A stretch of 64,000 bases of DNA from Ancylobacter defluvii (GTDB lineage: Bacteria > Pseudomonadota > Alphaproteobacteria > Rhizobiales > Xanthobacteraceae). Position 1 is the first letter of the stretch. Every line of letters begins with the position of its first letter. Made by a program: the position numbers and the translations under genes. Location: contig NZ_JAHBGD010000012.1 of NCBI RefSeq assembly GCF_018390605.1, positions 216,226 to 280,225 on the forward strand, written 5' to 3'. Under the pieces are notes generated by a model. That model searched no databases, had not been told where the DNA came from, and saw nothing but the letters and a program-made list of their open reading frames with translations. Of this stretch, positions 8,006 to 17,047 are shown one piece after another.

Positions 8006-8953
8006 TCAACCCTGCCGGGCAGCGCGGGCGGCGGATTCCAGATGCGGCGTCAGCGCCGGGTCCAGCCGCAGCGCCATGGCGAGCCGGGCGAGGAAGGCGC
8101 GCTCGGAGGTGGAATCCGGGTCGATGGCGAGCAGCGCCGCCACATAGACCTCCGCCGCCTCCTCCTCGCTCGCCACCGCGCGGGCAATGGTCTCGACGGT
8201 GGCGGGATTGGCGAGTTCGTCGGAAAGGAAGCGCTCGGCCTCGCCGAGATCGGCGATGCCGCTCTCGTTCAGCTTGCCGGCAATGGCGATGCGCTCGGCA
8301 TCGTCAATATGCCCGTCGGCCAGCGAGGCGGCGATCATCGTGCGCAACAGCGTCAGCGGCAGCTGCGAATCCGAGGTCTGCGACGGGTTGAACGGCGAGT
8401 TGGGCGGCGGCAGCTGCGCCGGGGTCGGCACCGGATTGCGCGCCACGTCGGCGGTGGTCTGCTGCGGCGCCTCGCCGTTGCGGTAATTGGTATAGGCCTT
8501 GTAGGCCAGCGTGCCGACCAGCGCGAGACCGCCCAGCGCCACGGCGTTGCCGGCCATCTTGCGCCCGCCCTTGGAGCCGAGCACCAGCGAGACCAGCGCC
8601 CCGGCCGCCGCGCCGGAGGCGAGCGAGCCGCCATTATTGCCGAGATAGTCCTTGGCCCGGCCCATCAGGTCGCCGGAACCAGAGGGTTGGGCACCGGCGG
8701 GTTGGGCGCCGGAAGGCTGAGCCCTGGAGGGCCGGGCGCCGGGAGGCTGGGTGCCGCCGAAGCCGTTGGGGCTGCGGGTGGCCTGCCCGCCGCCAAAGCT
8801 GCCGGCGAGCGAGCCGAGTTGGCCGAGTATACCGTCGAGCGGGCTGCCGCCCGTCGGCGCCGGACGCGCGGGCACCTGTCCGCCCGCCGGTTGCTGCGGG
8901 CTGAGGAACTGGTCGAGGAGGCGTTTGGCGTCGAAGGTGCGGGGGTCGAACAT
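8006..8953 (-). CDS. DUF533 / TerB-like domain protein
   Basis: A 315-residue protein. A Pro/Gly/Gln-rich low-complexity stretch (about 20-95) includes the short repeats PSGAQPAGAQPSG. A small glycine-rich hydrophobic segment follows (about 105-150, GGSLASGAAAGALVSLVLG and AGNAVALGGLALVGTLAY). The C-terminal TerB-like helical domain (about 205-315) carries the acidic motif SLADGHIDDAERIAI. This is the DUF533 architecture of inner-membrane-associated proteins of unknown function, distantly related to tellurite-resistance TerB. ATG 8953 has AAGGAA 9 bases upstream. It is divergent from soxB. Confidence 0.85.
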   Translation of the reverse strand: MFDPRTFDAKRLLDQFLSPQQPAGGQVPARPAPTGGSPLDGILGQLGSLAGSFGGGQATRSPNGFGGTQPPGARPSRAQPSGAQPAGAQPSGSGDLMGRAKDYLGNNGGSLASGAAAGALVSLVLGSKGGRKMAGNAVALGGLALVGTLAYKAYTNYRNGEAPQQTTADVARNPVPTPAQLPPPNSPFNPSQTSDSQLPLTLLRTMIAASLADGHIDDAERIAIAGKLNESGIADLGEAERFLSDELANPATVETIARAVASEEEAAEVYVAALLAIDPDSTSERAFLARLAMALRLDPALTPHLESAARAARQG

Positions 8954-9227
8954 ACTCGGTTTCCTTAAGCTAAGGTCAGCAGCGAGGTAGGGCCCGAACA
9001 TGGCTTCCGCAAGGTGAGTGCCGGGCGCCTTCACCAGCGCACGACAAGTGCAGATCACATTGACGGCATGAAGGCAGGCGCCCGCGCGCCCGGCAGCCGG
9101 CGTCGCATTCCTCATGTCGCATCCGTTCAACGGCAGCGCCCAAAAGATGCTCGCTTGCCCGCCGCCGCCGGTCCAGCATGGCGATTATCGCGCTCAATCG
9201 GGCGGGCATTCGGGGCAGGACCACGAC

Positions 9228-10493
9228 ATGCAGACCTTCTCCGGCCAACGCTTCTCCGGCTTCCAGCTGCTTCGCCGCGCGTTCGGCGGGCACAAGGGCT
9301 GGCAGCCGCAATGGCGCACGCCCGAGCCGAAGGCGGAATATGACGTGATCATCGTCGGCGCCGGCGGCCACGGCCTCGCCTGCGCCTATTATCTGGCGAA
9401 AGAGCACGGCATATCGAATGTCGCGGTGATCGAGCGCGGCTGGCTGGGCGGCGGCAATACCGGGCGCAACACCACCATCGTGCGCTCGAACTACCTGTTC
9501 GACGAGAGCGCCGGGCTCTACGAGCACGCGGTGAAGCTGTGGGAAGGCCTGTCGCAGGATCTCAACTACAACGTCATGTATTCGGCGCGCGGCGTGCTGA
9601 TGCTGGCGCATAACCATCACGACGTGCAGAGCTTCAAGCGCCACGTCCATTCCAACCGCCTCAACGGCGTCGACAATGAATGGCTGAGCGCGGAGGAGGT
9701 GAAGGCGTTCTGCCCGCCGCTCAACATCACCTCGATGCGCTACCCGATCCTCGGCGGCGCCTTGCAGCGGCGCGGCGGCACCGCCCGGCACGACGCGGTG
9801 GCGTGGGGCTTCGCCCGCGCGGCCGATGCGCGCGGCGTCGACATCATCCAGAACTGCGAGGTGACCGGCATCCGCCGCGGCCCCGCCGGCGCGGTGGAAG
9901 GGGTAGAGACCTCGCGCGGCTTCATCCGGGCCAAGAAGATCGGCGTCTCCGCCGCCGGCCATAGCTCGGTGGTGATGGCGATGGCCGGGGTGCGCATGCC
10001 ACTAGAGAGCTTCCCGCTTCAGGCGCTGGTGTCGGAGCCGGTCAAGCCGGCCTTCCCCACCGTGGTGATGAGCAACACCATCCACGCCTATATCTCGCAG
10101 TCGGACAAGGGCGAGATGGTGATCGGCGCCGGCACCGATGCCTACACCTCCTATTCCCAGCGCGGCGCCCTGCATGTCACCACCCACACGCTGGACGCCA
10201 TCTGCGAACTGGTGCCGCAGTTCCGCCGGCTGCGCATGCTGCGCAACTGGGGCGGCATCGTCGACGTGACGCCCGACCGCTCGCCGATCATCGCCAAGAC
10301 CCCGGTGCCCGGCCTCTATGTGAATTGCGGCTGGGGCACCGGCGGCTTCAAGGCGACGCCGGGCTCCGGCCATGTCTTCGCCCACACCATCGCGCGCGAC
10401 GAGCCGCACGCCATCAACGCCCCCTTCACCATCGAGCGCTTCCGCGACGGCCTCCTCATCGACGAGGCGGCGGCGGCGGCGGTGGCGCATTGA
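9228..10493 (+). CDS. soxB: Sarcosine oxidase, beta subunit
   Basis: A 421-residue FAD-dependent amine oxidase subunit, slightly longer than the usual 400-410. An N-terminal lead [18 protein letters not shown] is typical of SoxB. The dinucleotide-binding GAGGHG is at 44-49, then [21 protein letters not shown] and a C-terminal [19 protein letters not shown] contact. By family it forms the heterotetramer with SoxDAG and holds the catalytic flavins that oxidise sarcosine to glycine. ATG 9228 has CAGGA 8 bases upstream. First gene of soxB-cupin-soxD-soxA-soxG. Confidence 0.96.
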   Translation: MQTFSGQRFSGFQLLRRAFGGHKGWQPQWRTPEPKAEYDVIIVGAGGHGLACAYYLAKEHGISNVAVIERGWLGGGNTGRNTTIVRSNYLFDESAGLYEHAVKLWEGLSQDLNYNVMYSARGVLMLAHNHHDVQSFKRHVHSNRLNGVDNEWLSAEEVKAFCPPLNITSMRYPILGGALQRRGGTARHDAVAWGFARAADARGVDIIQNCEVTGIRRGPAGAVEGVETSRGFIRAKKIGVSAAGHSSVVMAMAGVRMPLESFPLQALVSEPVKPAFPTVVMSNTIHAYISQSDKGEMVIGAGTDAYTSYSQRGALHVTTHTLDAICELVPQFRRLRMLRNWGGIVDVTPDRSPIIAKTPVPGLYVNCGWGTGGFKATPGSGHVFAHTIARDEPHAINAPFTIERFRDGLLIDEAAAAAVAH

Positions 10494-10504
10494 GGAAAAA
10501 GTCG

Positions 10505-10873
10505 ATGGCCGCTCCCGTCGATCTCGCGGAAAAGCTCGGCAAGTTCTCCGAACACTGGACGCCCAAGGTGGTCGCCGATTTCAACGGCCACGACATCATG
10601 GTCGTCAAGGTGAACGGCGCGTTCGTCTGGCACGCGCACCCGGACACCGACGACTTCTTCCTGGTGCTCAAGGGCCGGCTCACCATCAAGCTGCGCGACG
10701 CGAGCGGCACCGAGAGCGCGGTCACCCTCGGTCCCGGCCAGCTCTACATCGTCCCCAAGGGCGTCGAGCACTGTCCGGTGGCGGAGGAGGAGACGCATCT
10801 CCTCATCATCGAGCCCGCCGGCACCCCCAACACCGGCGATCCGGCCACCGCCGCCGTGAAGACGAGGCTCTGA
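10505..10873 (+). CDS. Small cupin-domain protein inside the sox operon
   Basis: A 122-residue single-domain cupin. The two metal-binding motifs are visible: VWHAHPDTDDFFLVLKG (the G-x5-HxH-x3,4-E-like first motif, with DD replacing E) and GPGQLYIVPKGVEHCP (second motif with its histidine). The gene starts 11 bp after soxB with AGGAAA before ATG 10505 and ends 3 bp before soxD. It is clearly co-translated with sarcosine oxidase. No function is assigned to the family; a role with formaldehyde, folate or metal is only a guess. Confidence 0.88.
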   Translation: MAAPVDLAEKLGKFSEHWTPKVVADFNGHDIMVVKVNGAFVWHAHPDTDDFFLVLKGRLTIKLRDASGTESAVTLGPGQLYIVPKGVEHCPVAEEETHLLIIEPAGTPNTGDPATAAVKTRL

Positions 10874-10876
10874 GCC

Positions 10877-11167
10877 ATGCTGATCATCACCTGCCCCTGG
10901 TGCGGCGAGCGCCCCGAAATCGAGTTCGTCTATGGCGGCGAGGCGCACATCGCCCGCCCCGCCGATCCCTCGGCGCTCACCGACCAGCAATGGGCGGACT
11001 TCCTCTACAACCGCACCAACCCGAAAGGCCGCCACGCCGAACGCTGGCGCCACACCCATGGCTGCGGCCGCTTCTTCAACGCCGTGCGCGACACGGTGAG
11101 CGACTTCTTCGTCGCCACCTACAAGCCCGGCGACGCAAGGCCGGATGTCGAGGGGGACGTACAATGA
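10877..11167 (+). CDS. soxD: Sarcosine oxidase, delta subunit
   Basis: A 96-residue zinc-binding subunit. Cys6, Cys9, His59 and Cys63 are all present (CPWC and RHTHGCG), the positions known to bind zinc in characterised SoxD. It is small and cytoplasmic, part of the SoxBDAG heterotetramer. The stop TGA (11165-11167) overlaps an ATG at 11164 as ATGA; that ATG is not soxA but the start of a 90-codon frame running through the repeat that separates soxD from soxA. Confidence 0.96.
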   Translation: MLIITCPWCGERPEIEFVYGGEAHIARPADPSALTDQQWADFLYNRTNPKGRHAERWRHTHGCGRFFNAVRDTVSDFFVATYKPGDARPDVEGDVQ

Positions 11168-11436
11168 ACGCCGCCATTCGTCTTGCTGCTTCTCCTGCGC
11201 CGACGAACCCCGTCATAGGCGGGCTCGGCCCGACCATCCACGCCCTCCAGTCCGGCGTGGCCCGATGCCGAGCGGGAAACGAAATGAGCAGACTCTTTCT
11301 CCCTCTCCCCGTGGGGGAGAGGGTTGGGGTGAGGGGTCTTCCTGGCTCCCCGATGTCGTTCCCCCTCACCCGCCGCTGCGCGTCGACCTCTCCCCACCGG
11401 GGAGAGGTAAACCTACCCTCGGAGTTGTGGCCATGA
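11164..11436 (+). other. Bridging ORF through the repeat between soxD and soxA
   Basis: ATG 11164 overlaps the soxD stop (ATGA) and the frame runs 90 codons to TGA 11434-11436, which in turn overlaps the soxA start as ATGA (11433). The translated sequence is mainly repeat-derived (LPLPVGERVGVRGLPGSPMS) and has no domain. It could carry ribosomes across the inserted element and keep soxD-soxA translational coupling. I do not claim a functional peptide. Confidence 0.4.
11290..11410. repeat. CTCTCCCC-type palindromic intergenic repeat, copy in sox operon
   Basis: Two hairpins are present, CCTCTCCCCGTGGGGGAGAGG (first) and CCTCTCCCC...GGGGAGAGG (second). They are separated by GGGGTGAGGGG and CCCCTCACCC, which also pair with each other. 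The same words recur at about 21880-22080, 56420-56520 and 59350-59475, and degenerately at 4972-5030. Such elements are widespread between genes in Rhizobiales. Confidence 0.85.
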
Positions 11437-14400
11437 CCGGCTCCTTCCGCACCCCTTCCGGCGGGCGCATCGATCGCACCGCCGCCCTCGCCTTCCGCTT
11501 CGACGGGGCGACCTATCACGGCTTTGCCGGCGACACCCTCGCCTCGGCGCTGCTGGCCAATGGCGTGCACCTCGTCGGCCGTTCGTTCAAATACCACCGC
11601 CCGCGCGGCATTCTCTCGGCAGGTTCCGACGAGCCGAACGCGCTGGTGGAGGTCCGCCGCGACGATGCCCGCATCACCCCGAACCTGCGCGCCACCCAGG
11701 TCGAGCTTTATGAGGGGCTGGAGGCGGCGAGCCAGAACCGCTGGCCCTCGCTCGCCCGCGATGCCGGCGCGGTGAACGACCTGTTCGCGCCCTTCCTGCC
11801 GGCCGGCTTCTACTACAAGACCTTCATGTGGCCGGCGGGGGCCTGGAAGCGCTTCTACGAGCCGAAGATCCGCGCCATGGCCGGCCTCGGCAAGGCCCCG
11901 ACCCTGCCGGATCCCGACCGCTACACCCAGCATTACGCCCATTGCGACGTGCTGGTGATCGGCGCCGGCCCGGCCGGCATCGCCAGCGCGCTCGCCGCCT
12001 CCGCCGGCGGTGCCCGCGTCATCCTCGTCGACGAGCAGGCCGAGCCCGGCGGCTCCCTGCTCGCCGCCACCGATGCCGCGATAGATACCAAGCCGGCTAC
12101 GCAATGGCTTGCCGACGCCCTCGCCGAACTCACGGCGGCGGGCGTCGTCATCATGCCGCGCACCACCGCCTTCGGCTATTTCCCGCACAACATGATCGCG
12201 CTCTGCGAGCGCGTCACCGAGCATCTCGCCGCGCCGGACCGCGCCCTGCCGCGCGAGCGGCTCTGGCAAATTCGGGCGAAGCAGGTGGTGATCGCCGCCG
12301 GCGCGCTGGAGCGTCCGCTGGTGTTTCCGGAGAATGACCGCCCCGGCGTCATGCTGGCGGAGTCCGCCCGCACTTACCTCACCCGCTACGGCGTGCGCCC
12401 CGGCGAGCGGGCGGTGATCTTCACCGCCGCCGACAGCGGCTACCGCGCCGCGCTCGATCTCGCCGCCGGCGGCGTCGCCATCGCCGCCATCGCCGATCTG
12501 CGTGCCGCGCCGGAGGGCGAGTGGCCGGCCCGCGCGCTCGCCGCCGGCATCGATGTGCGCCCCTCCACCGTGGTCGCCGGCACCGCCGGCCGGCTGCGGG
12601 TGAAGGCCGCCCGCCTCGCCAAGGTGAAGCACGGCGCCGTCGGCCCGGCCGAGGTCGTCGCCTGCGACGCCGTGCTGATGTCCGGCGGCTTCACCCCCTC
12701 GGTGCATCTGTTCTCGCAGTCGCGCGGCAAGCTGGCCTGGGACGAGACCCTCGGCGCCTATCTGCCGGCCCGGTCGGTGGAGCGCGAGCGTTCCGCCGGC
12801 GCCTGCCGCGGCCGCTACGGCCTCACCGCGGCGCTGGCCGATGGCTACCACGCCGGCGAAGAGGCCGCCGCCGAGGCCTTGAAAGATTCCGCCAGGCCCG
12901 CCGGCCGCCGCGCCACCGCGAGCCGCGCCTTCGGCGTCGTCGCCCGCGACACCGGCACCGACGGCTTCATCGGCGCCGTCCCGCACGGCCGCAACCCGGC
13001 CTTCGCCAAGGCCTTCGTCGACTGGCAGAACGACGTCACCGCCAAGGACATCGCGCTGGCGACGCGCGAGGGCTTCCGCTCCATCGAGCACGTCAAGCGC
13101 TACACCACCACCGGCATGGCCACCGACCAGGGCAAGACCTCGAACATGAACGCGCTCGGCATCGTCGCCGAGCAGCTCGGCGAGAGCGTGCCGAAGATCG
13201 GCCTCACCACCTTCCGTCCACCCTATACCCCCACCACCTTCGGCATCTTCGCCGGTGCCGCCCGCGGCGACCTGTTCGATCCCGTCCGCGTCACCCCGAT
13301 CCATGGCTGGGCGGAGGCGCGCGGCGCGGCGTTCGAGCCGGTCTCGCTGTGGAAGCGCGCGCACTACTTCCCCGAGAAGGGGGACGGTGGGCGTCTCGAA
13401 GACATGCACGCGGCGGTGGCCCGCGAGTGCCGGGCAGTGCGCTCGGGCGTCGGCATCTTCGATGCCTCGACGCTGGGCAAGATCGAGGTGGTCGGTGCCG
13501 ACGCCGCCGAGTTCATGAACCGCATGTACACCAACCCGTGGAGCAAGCTCGAGCCCGGCCGGCTGCGCTACGGCGTGATGCTGCGCGAGAACGGCTTCGT
13601 GATGGATGACGGCGTGGTCGGCCGCCTCGCCCCCGACCGCTTCCACGTCACCACCACCACCGGCGGCGCCGCCCGTGTGCTGGCGCATATGGAGGACTAT
13701 CTCCAGACCGAATGGCCCGATCTCGATGTCTGGCTCACTTCCACCACCGAGCAATGGGCGGTCATCGCCGTGCAGGGACCGAAGTCCCGCGAGGTGCTGG
13801 CGCCGCTGGTCGAGGGCATCGACCTGTCGAAGGGCGCCCTGCCCAATATGAGCGTGCGCGAGGGCCGCATCGCCGGGGTGCCGACGCGGCTGTTCCGGCT
13901 CTCCTTCGCCGGCGAGCTCGGCTTCGAGGTCAATGTGCCGGCGGCGCAGGGCCGCGCGGTATGGGAGGCGATCTTCAAGGCCGGAGAGCCGTTCGGCATC
14001 GCCCCCTACGGCACCGAGACCATGCACGTCCTGCGCGCCGAGAAGGGCTACATCATCGTCGGCCAGGAGACCGATGGCACCGCCGCGCCCGATGATGTCG
14101 GCCTCGGCTGGGCCATCGGCAAGGCGAAGAAGGATTTCGTCGGCAAGCGTTCGCTCAGCCGCGCCGCCTTCTTCATGCCGGACCGCAAGCAGCTGGTCGG
14201 CCTGCTCACCAGGGATCCGGCCGTGGTGCTGGAGGAAGGCGCCCAGCTGGTCGCCGCGCCCAATGCCGCCCTGCCGGTGCCGATGCTCGGGCACGTCACC
14301 TCCTCCTATGCCAGCGCCACCCTCGGCCGCTCCATCGCGCTCGCCATGGTGAAGGGCGGGCGCGCGCGCATCGGCCAGACCTTGTATGTGCCGATGCCGA

Positions 14401-14471
14401 GCGGCCCGATTGCCGTCGAGCTGGTCGATCCGGTCTTCTACGACGCCGAAGGAGCCCGCCTCGATGTCTGA
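11433..14471 (+). CDS. soxA: Sarcosine oxidase, alpha subunit
   Basis: A 1012-residue subunit of tetrameric sarcosine oxidase. The N-terminal ferredoxin-like part (GRSFKYHRPRGILSAGSDEPNALVEV) is followed by an FAD/NAD-binding domain (LVIGAGPAGIAS at about 171-182, VDEQAEPGG) and a C-terminal aminomethyltransferase (GcvT-like) domain from about residue 600 (EKGDGGRLEDMHAAVAREC, GELGFEVNVP, RAEKGYIIVGQETDGT). By family it binds NAD+ and tetrahydrofolate and passes the methyl carbon to THF as 5,10-methylene-THF. ATG 11433 begins MTGSFRTPSGGRIDR, the expected N-terminus. It overlaps soxG by 8 bp. Confidence 0.97.
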   Translation: MTGSFRTPSGGRIDRTAALAFRFDGATYHGFAGDTLASALLANGVHLVGRSFKYHRPRGILSAGSDEPNALVEVRRDDARITPNLRATQVELYEGLEAASQNRWPSLARDAGAVNDLFAPFLPAGFYYKTFMWPAGAWKRFYEPKIRAMAGLGKAPTLPDPDRYTQHYAHCDVLVIGAGPAGIASALAASAGGARVILVDEQAEPGGSLLAATDAAIDTKPATQWLADALAELTAAGVVIMPRTTAFGYFPHNMIALCERVTEHLAAPDRALPRERLWQIRAKQVVIAAGALERPLVFPENDRPGVMLAESARTYLTRYGVRPGERAVIFTAADSGYRAALDLAAGGVAIAAIADLRAAPEGEWPARALAAGIDVRPSTVVAGTAGRLRVKAARLAKVKHGAVGPAEVVACDAVLMSGGFTPSVHLFSQSRGKLAWDETLGAYLPARSVERERSAGACRGRYGLTAALADGYHAGEEAAAEALKDSARPAGRRATASRAFGVVARDTGTDGFIGAVPHGRNPAFAKAFVDWQNDVTAKDIALATREGFRSIEHVKRYTTTGMATDQGKTSNMNALGIVAEQLGESVPKIGLTTFRPPYTPTTFGIFAGAARGDLFDPVRVTPIHGWAEARGAAFEPVSLWKRAHYFPEKGDGGRLEDMHAAVARECRAVRSGVGIFDASTLGKIEVVGADAAEFMNRMYTNPWSKLEPGRLRYGVMLRENGFVMDDGVVGRLAPDRFHVTTTTGGAARVLAHMEDYLQTEWPDLDVWLTSTTEQWAVIAVQGPKSREVLAPLVEGIDLSKGALPNMSVREGRIAGVPTRLFRLSFAGELGFEVNVPAAQGRAVWEAIFKAGEPFGIAPYGTETMHVLRAEKGYIIVGQETDGTAAPDDVGLGWAIGKAKKDFVGKRSLSRAAFFMPDRKQLVGLLTRDPAVVLEEGAQLVAAPNAALPVPMLGHVTSSYASATLGRSIALAMVKGGRARIGQTLYVPMPSGPIAVELVDPVFYDAEGARLDV

Positions 14472-15021
14472 TCTCATCTCGCCCCTCGGTACCCTCGCCG
14501 CCACCGCCGCGGACATTGCCGCAGCACGCCTGTCGGTGATCGCCCCGGCGACGCAGCTCTCCTTCCGCGGCCGCGAGGCGGCGATCGGCCCGGCCGGCGC
14601 CGGCTTCGGCGTCGACCTGCCGCGCCAGGCCTGCCGGTTCGCCCGCTCCGGCGCTCGCCTCGCCGCCTGGCTCGGCCCGGACGAATGGCTGCTGATCGCC
14701 GAAGACGCCGATCCCGCCGCACTCCAGGCCGATCTCCAAGCCGCGCTCGCCGGCCTGCCGCATGCGCTGGTCGACGTCTCCGCCCGCGCGCTCGGCATCG
14801 CGGTGGAAGGCCCGCGCGCCGCCTATGTGCTCAACCAGGGCTGCCCGCTCGATCTCGACGAAGCCGCCTTCCCGGTCGGCATGGCGACCCGCACCGTGTT
14901 CGCCAAGGCCGAGATCGTGCTGATGCGCGAGACGCCGGAACGCTTCCGCGTCGAGGTCTGGCGCTCCTTCGCCCCCTATGCCTGGGGCCTGCTGGAGGAG
15001 GCGCGGCGGGAATTCGCGTGA
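14464..15021 (+). CDS. soxG: Sarcosine oxidase, gamma subunit
   Basis: A 185-residue subunit overlapping the soxA 3' end by 8 bp (ATG 14464). The sequence shows GcvT-fold gamma-subunit features: GPDEWLLIAE, ALVDVSARALGIAVEGPRA, NQGCPLDLD and ETPERFRVEVWRSFAPYAWGLLEEARREF. In the complex it shapes the folate and flavin channel with SoxA. Last gene of the sox operon; a GATR regulator follows 119 bp later on the same strand. Confidence 0.95.
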   Translation: MSDLISPLGTLAATAADIAAARLSVIAPATQLSFRGREAAIGPAGAGFGVDLPRQACRFARSGARLAAWLGPDEWLLIAEDADPAALQADLQAALAGLPHALVDVSARALGIAVEGPRAAYVLNQGCPLDLDEAAFPVGMATRTVFAKAEIVLMRETPERFRVEVWRSFAPYAWGLLEEARREFA

Positions 15022-15140
15022 GGCCGCCCGCATTTGCCGGCAGCGGCCGGTTCGCCATCCTCGCCGATCCCGACGCACCCACCTCCGCGCGCGATCGAAA
15101 CTCTGCTATCGTCCGGCGCGAAACCTGCATAGCGCCGGGC

Positions 15141-16202
15141 ATGATGGACACTCTCGCCTCCGCCGCCCCAAAGCCAGCCGCCGGCCTGCCGGTGTTGAAT
15201 GTCGGCTTCATCCTGACCGACAACTTCACCTTGTCGGCCTTCTCGCTGCTGGTCGATCATCTGCGCCTCGCCGCCGATGACGGCGACCGCTCGCGCCCGA
15301 TCCTGGCGCGCTGGCGCATCATGGCGGCGAAGTCGGAGCCGATCCGGGCCAGCTGCGGCGTCACCATCGCCCCGGCCGGGCCGTTCGTCGATCCGGCGCA
15401 GTTCAGCTACATCGTGGTGGTCGGCGGCCTGCTGCACACCGGCACCCAGCTCGATGACGAGGCGGTCGCCTATCTCAAGCGCGCCGCCCGGCTCGGCGTG
15501 CCGCTGGTCGGCGTCTGCACCGGCTCCTTCGTGCTCGCCCGCGCCGGCTTGATGACCGGGCGGCGCTGCTGCGTGTCCTGGTACCATTACCAGGACTTCC
15601 TCGACGAGTTCCCGCACCACCACCCGGTCGCCGACCGGCTCTATGTGATCGATGGCGATCGCATCACCTGCGCCGGCGGCGGCGGCACCGCCGATCTCGC
15701 CACCGCGCTGGTGGAGAAGCATCTCGGCCGCTCGGTGGCGCAGAAGAGCCGCCATGTGCTGCTGCTGGACCGCGTCCGCCCCGGCAGCCAGGCGCAGCCG
15801 CACCCGCCGATCGCCGATCTCGTCGCCGATGATCGCGTGCGCCGCGCCCTGCTGCTGATGGAGCAGAACATGGCCGATCCGCTGCCCATCGCCAGCATCG
15901 CGCGGCGGTTGCAGCTGTCCACCCGCCAGCTGGAGCGGCTGTTCCAGACGGTGATGGGCCGCCGCCCGGCGGAGTTCTACCGGCTGATGCGGCTGCGCTA
16001 TGCCCGCTTCCTGCTCGACACCACCGGCCGCTCGATCACCGATATCGCCCTCGAATCCGGCTTTTCCGACTGCGCCCATTTCTCGCGCCAGTTCAAGGCG
16101 CTGCACGGCTTCACCCCCACCGATGCCCGCGCCGGCGGCCCGCTGCCGGGCGTCCCGGCCGCCGCCGCCTCCAGCCTCGCCGGCCAACGCCTGTTCGATT
16201 GA
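15141..16202 (+). CDS. GlxA-family (GATR) AraC-type transcriptional regulator
   Basis: A 353-residue regulator. The N-terminal DJ-1/PfpI-like class I glutamine-amidotransferase domain (about 20-190) has VGVCTGSFVLARAGLMTGRR around its would-be nucleophile Cys. The C-terminal AraC double HTH (about 240-335) has SIARRLQLSTRQLERLFQ and DIALESGFSDCAHFSRQFKALHGFTP. This is the architecture of GbdR, SouR and CdhR, which sense glycine betaine/dimethylglycine, sarcosine and carnitine metabolites in Pseudomonas. Its place just after soxG suggests SouR- or GbdR-like control of the catabolic island. ATG 15144 is an equivalent start. Confidence 0.9.
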   Translation: MMDTLASAAPKPAAGLPVLNVGFILTDNFTLSAFSLLVDHLRLAADDGDRSRPILARWRIMAAKSEPIRASCGVTIAPAGPFVDPAQFSYIVVVGGLLHTGTQLDDEAVAYLKRAARLGVPLVGVCTGSFVLARAGLMTGRRCCVSWYHYQDFLDEFPHHHPVADRLYVIDGDRITCAGGGGTADLATALVEKHLGRSVAQKSRHVLLLDRVRPGSQAQPHPPIADLVADDRVRRALLLMEQNMADPLPIASIARRLQLSTRQLERLFQTVMGRRPAEFYRLMRLRYARFLLDTTGRSITDIALESGFSDCAHFSRQFKALHGFTPTDARAGGPLPGVPAAAASSLAGQRLFD

Positions 16203-16242
16203 ACCGCCGCCAAACCGCATGGCAAACCACGAGGAACCCACA

Positions 16243-16959
16243 ATGACGGACGGGACCGGCCTCAAGCCGCGTGCGGAGACGGCCGGCGGAACCGCCGACG
16301 CGGCCGTCCCAGCCCCGGCTGCCCTCGCCCAGCTGGCGGGCGACCTGCTCGCCCGGCCGCGCCAGCGCCGCACGGTGATGGCGGTCGCCGGCGCGCCCGG
16401 CTCGGGCAAGAGCACCCTGGCCGAGACGCTGAAGGCGTGCCTCGACGCCGCCGCCCCCGGCCTGTCGCAGGTGCTGCCGATGGACGGCTTCCATTATGAC
16501 GACCTGCTGCTCGATCAGCGCGGCCACCGGGCGCGCAAGGGCGCGCCGCACACCTTCGATGTCGACGGGCTGGCGACGGTGCTTGACCGCCTGCGGCGCG
16601 ACGACGGCCGCGAGGTGGCGGTACCGGTGTTCGACCGCGCGCTGGAGATCGCCCGCGCCGGGGCGCGGCTGATCGGCCCCGAGGCCCGCATCGTCATCGT
16701 CGAGGGCAATTACCTGCTGCTCGACGATCCGGCCTGGGCGGTGCTGCGCCAGCGCTTCGACGTCACCGTCATGCTCGACGCGCCCTTGCCGGTGCTGGAG
16801 GCGCGCCTCGTCGCCCGCTGGGCCGGCTTCGGCTACGACGCCGGGCAGATCCGCGCCAAGCTGGAGGATAACGACCTGCCCAATGCGCGGCTCGTCGCCA
16901 CGCGCAGCGTCGCCGCCGATGTCGTCATCGCCAACGCAGACCTGCGGGAAGCCGGCTGA
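16243..16959 (+). CDS. P-loop nucleoside/sugar kinase-like protein
   Basis: A 238-residue kinase of the uridine kinase/pantothenate kinase-like P-loop family, often annotated as nucleoside/nucleotide kinase family or fructose-transport-system kinase in rhizobia. Walker A is AGAPGSGKST, a DGFHYDD motif follows, and VEGNYLLLDDPAW is the usual strand after the lid region. The C-terminal ARWAGFGYDAGQIRAKLEDNDLPNA resembles FrcK-like proteins. Substrate uncertain. GAGGA lies 8 bases before ATG 16243. It follows the GATR gene by 40 bp and could be co-transcribed. Confidence 0.82.
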   Translation: MTDGTGLKPRAETAGGTADAAVPAPAALAQLAGDLLARPRQRRTVMAVAGAPGSGKSTLAETLKACLDAAAPGLSQVLPMDGFHYDDLLLDQRGHRARKGAPHTFDVDGLATVLDRLRRDDGREVAVPVFDRALEIARAGARLIGPEARIVIVEGNYLLLDDPAWAVLRQRFDVTVMLDAPLPVLEARLVARWAGFGYDAGQIRAKLEDNDLPNARLVATRSVAADVVIANADLREAG

Positions 16960-17047
16960 CCGGGCGATGGCCCGCTCGCCGCCATTTCGGATGTTCACGG
17001 CCGGCAAACCGCCCTAGGATCGCGCCCCGTGACGCGAGGAGCCCCCG

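Noticed and set aside
11164-11436. A real small protein in the soxD-soxA gap
   Set aside because: The sequence is mostly translated repeat and has no conserved feature; only a coupling role seems plausible.
11076-14798. A very long open frame (over 1200 codons) antisense to soxA
   Set aside because: It has no recognisable domain, consists of Arg/Gly/Ala/His-rich sequence typical of the reverse frame of GC-rich genes, and soxA on the other strand is unambiguous.
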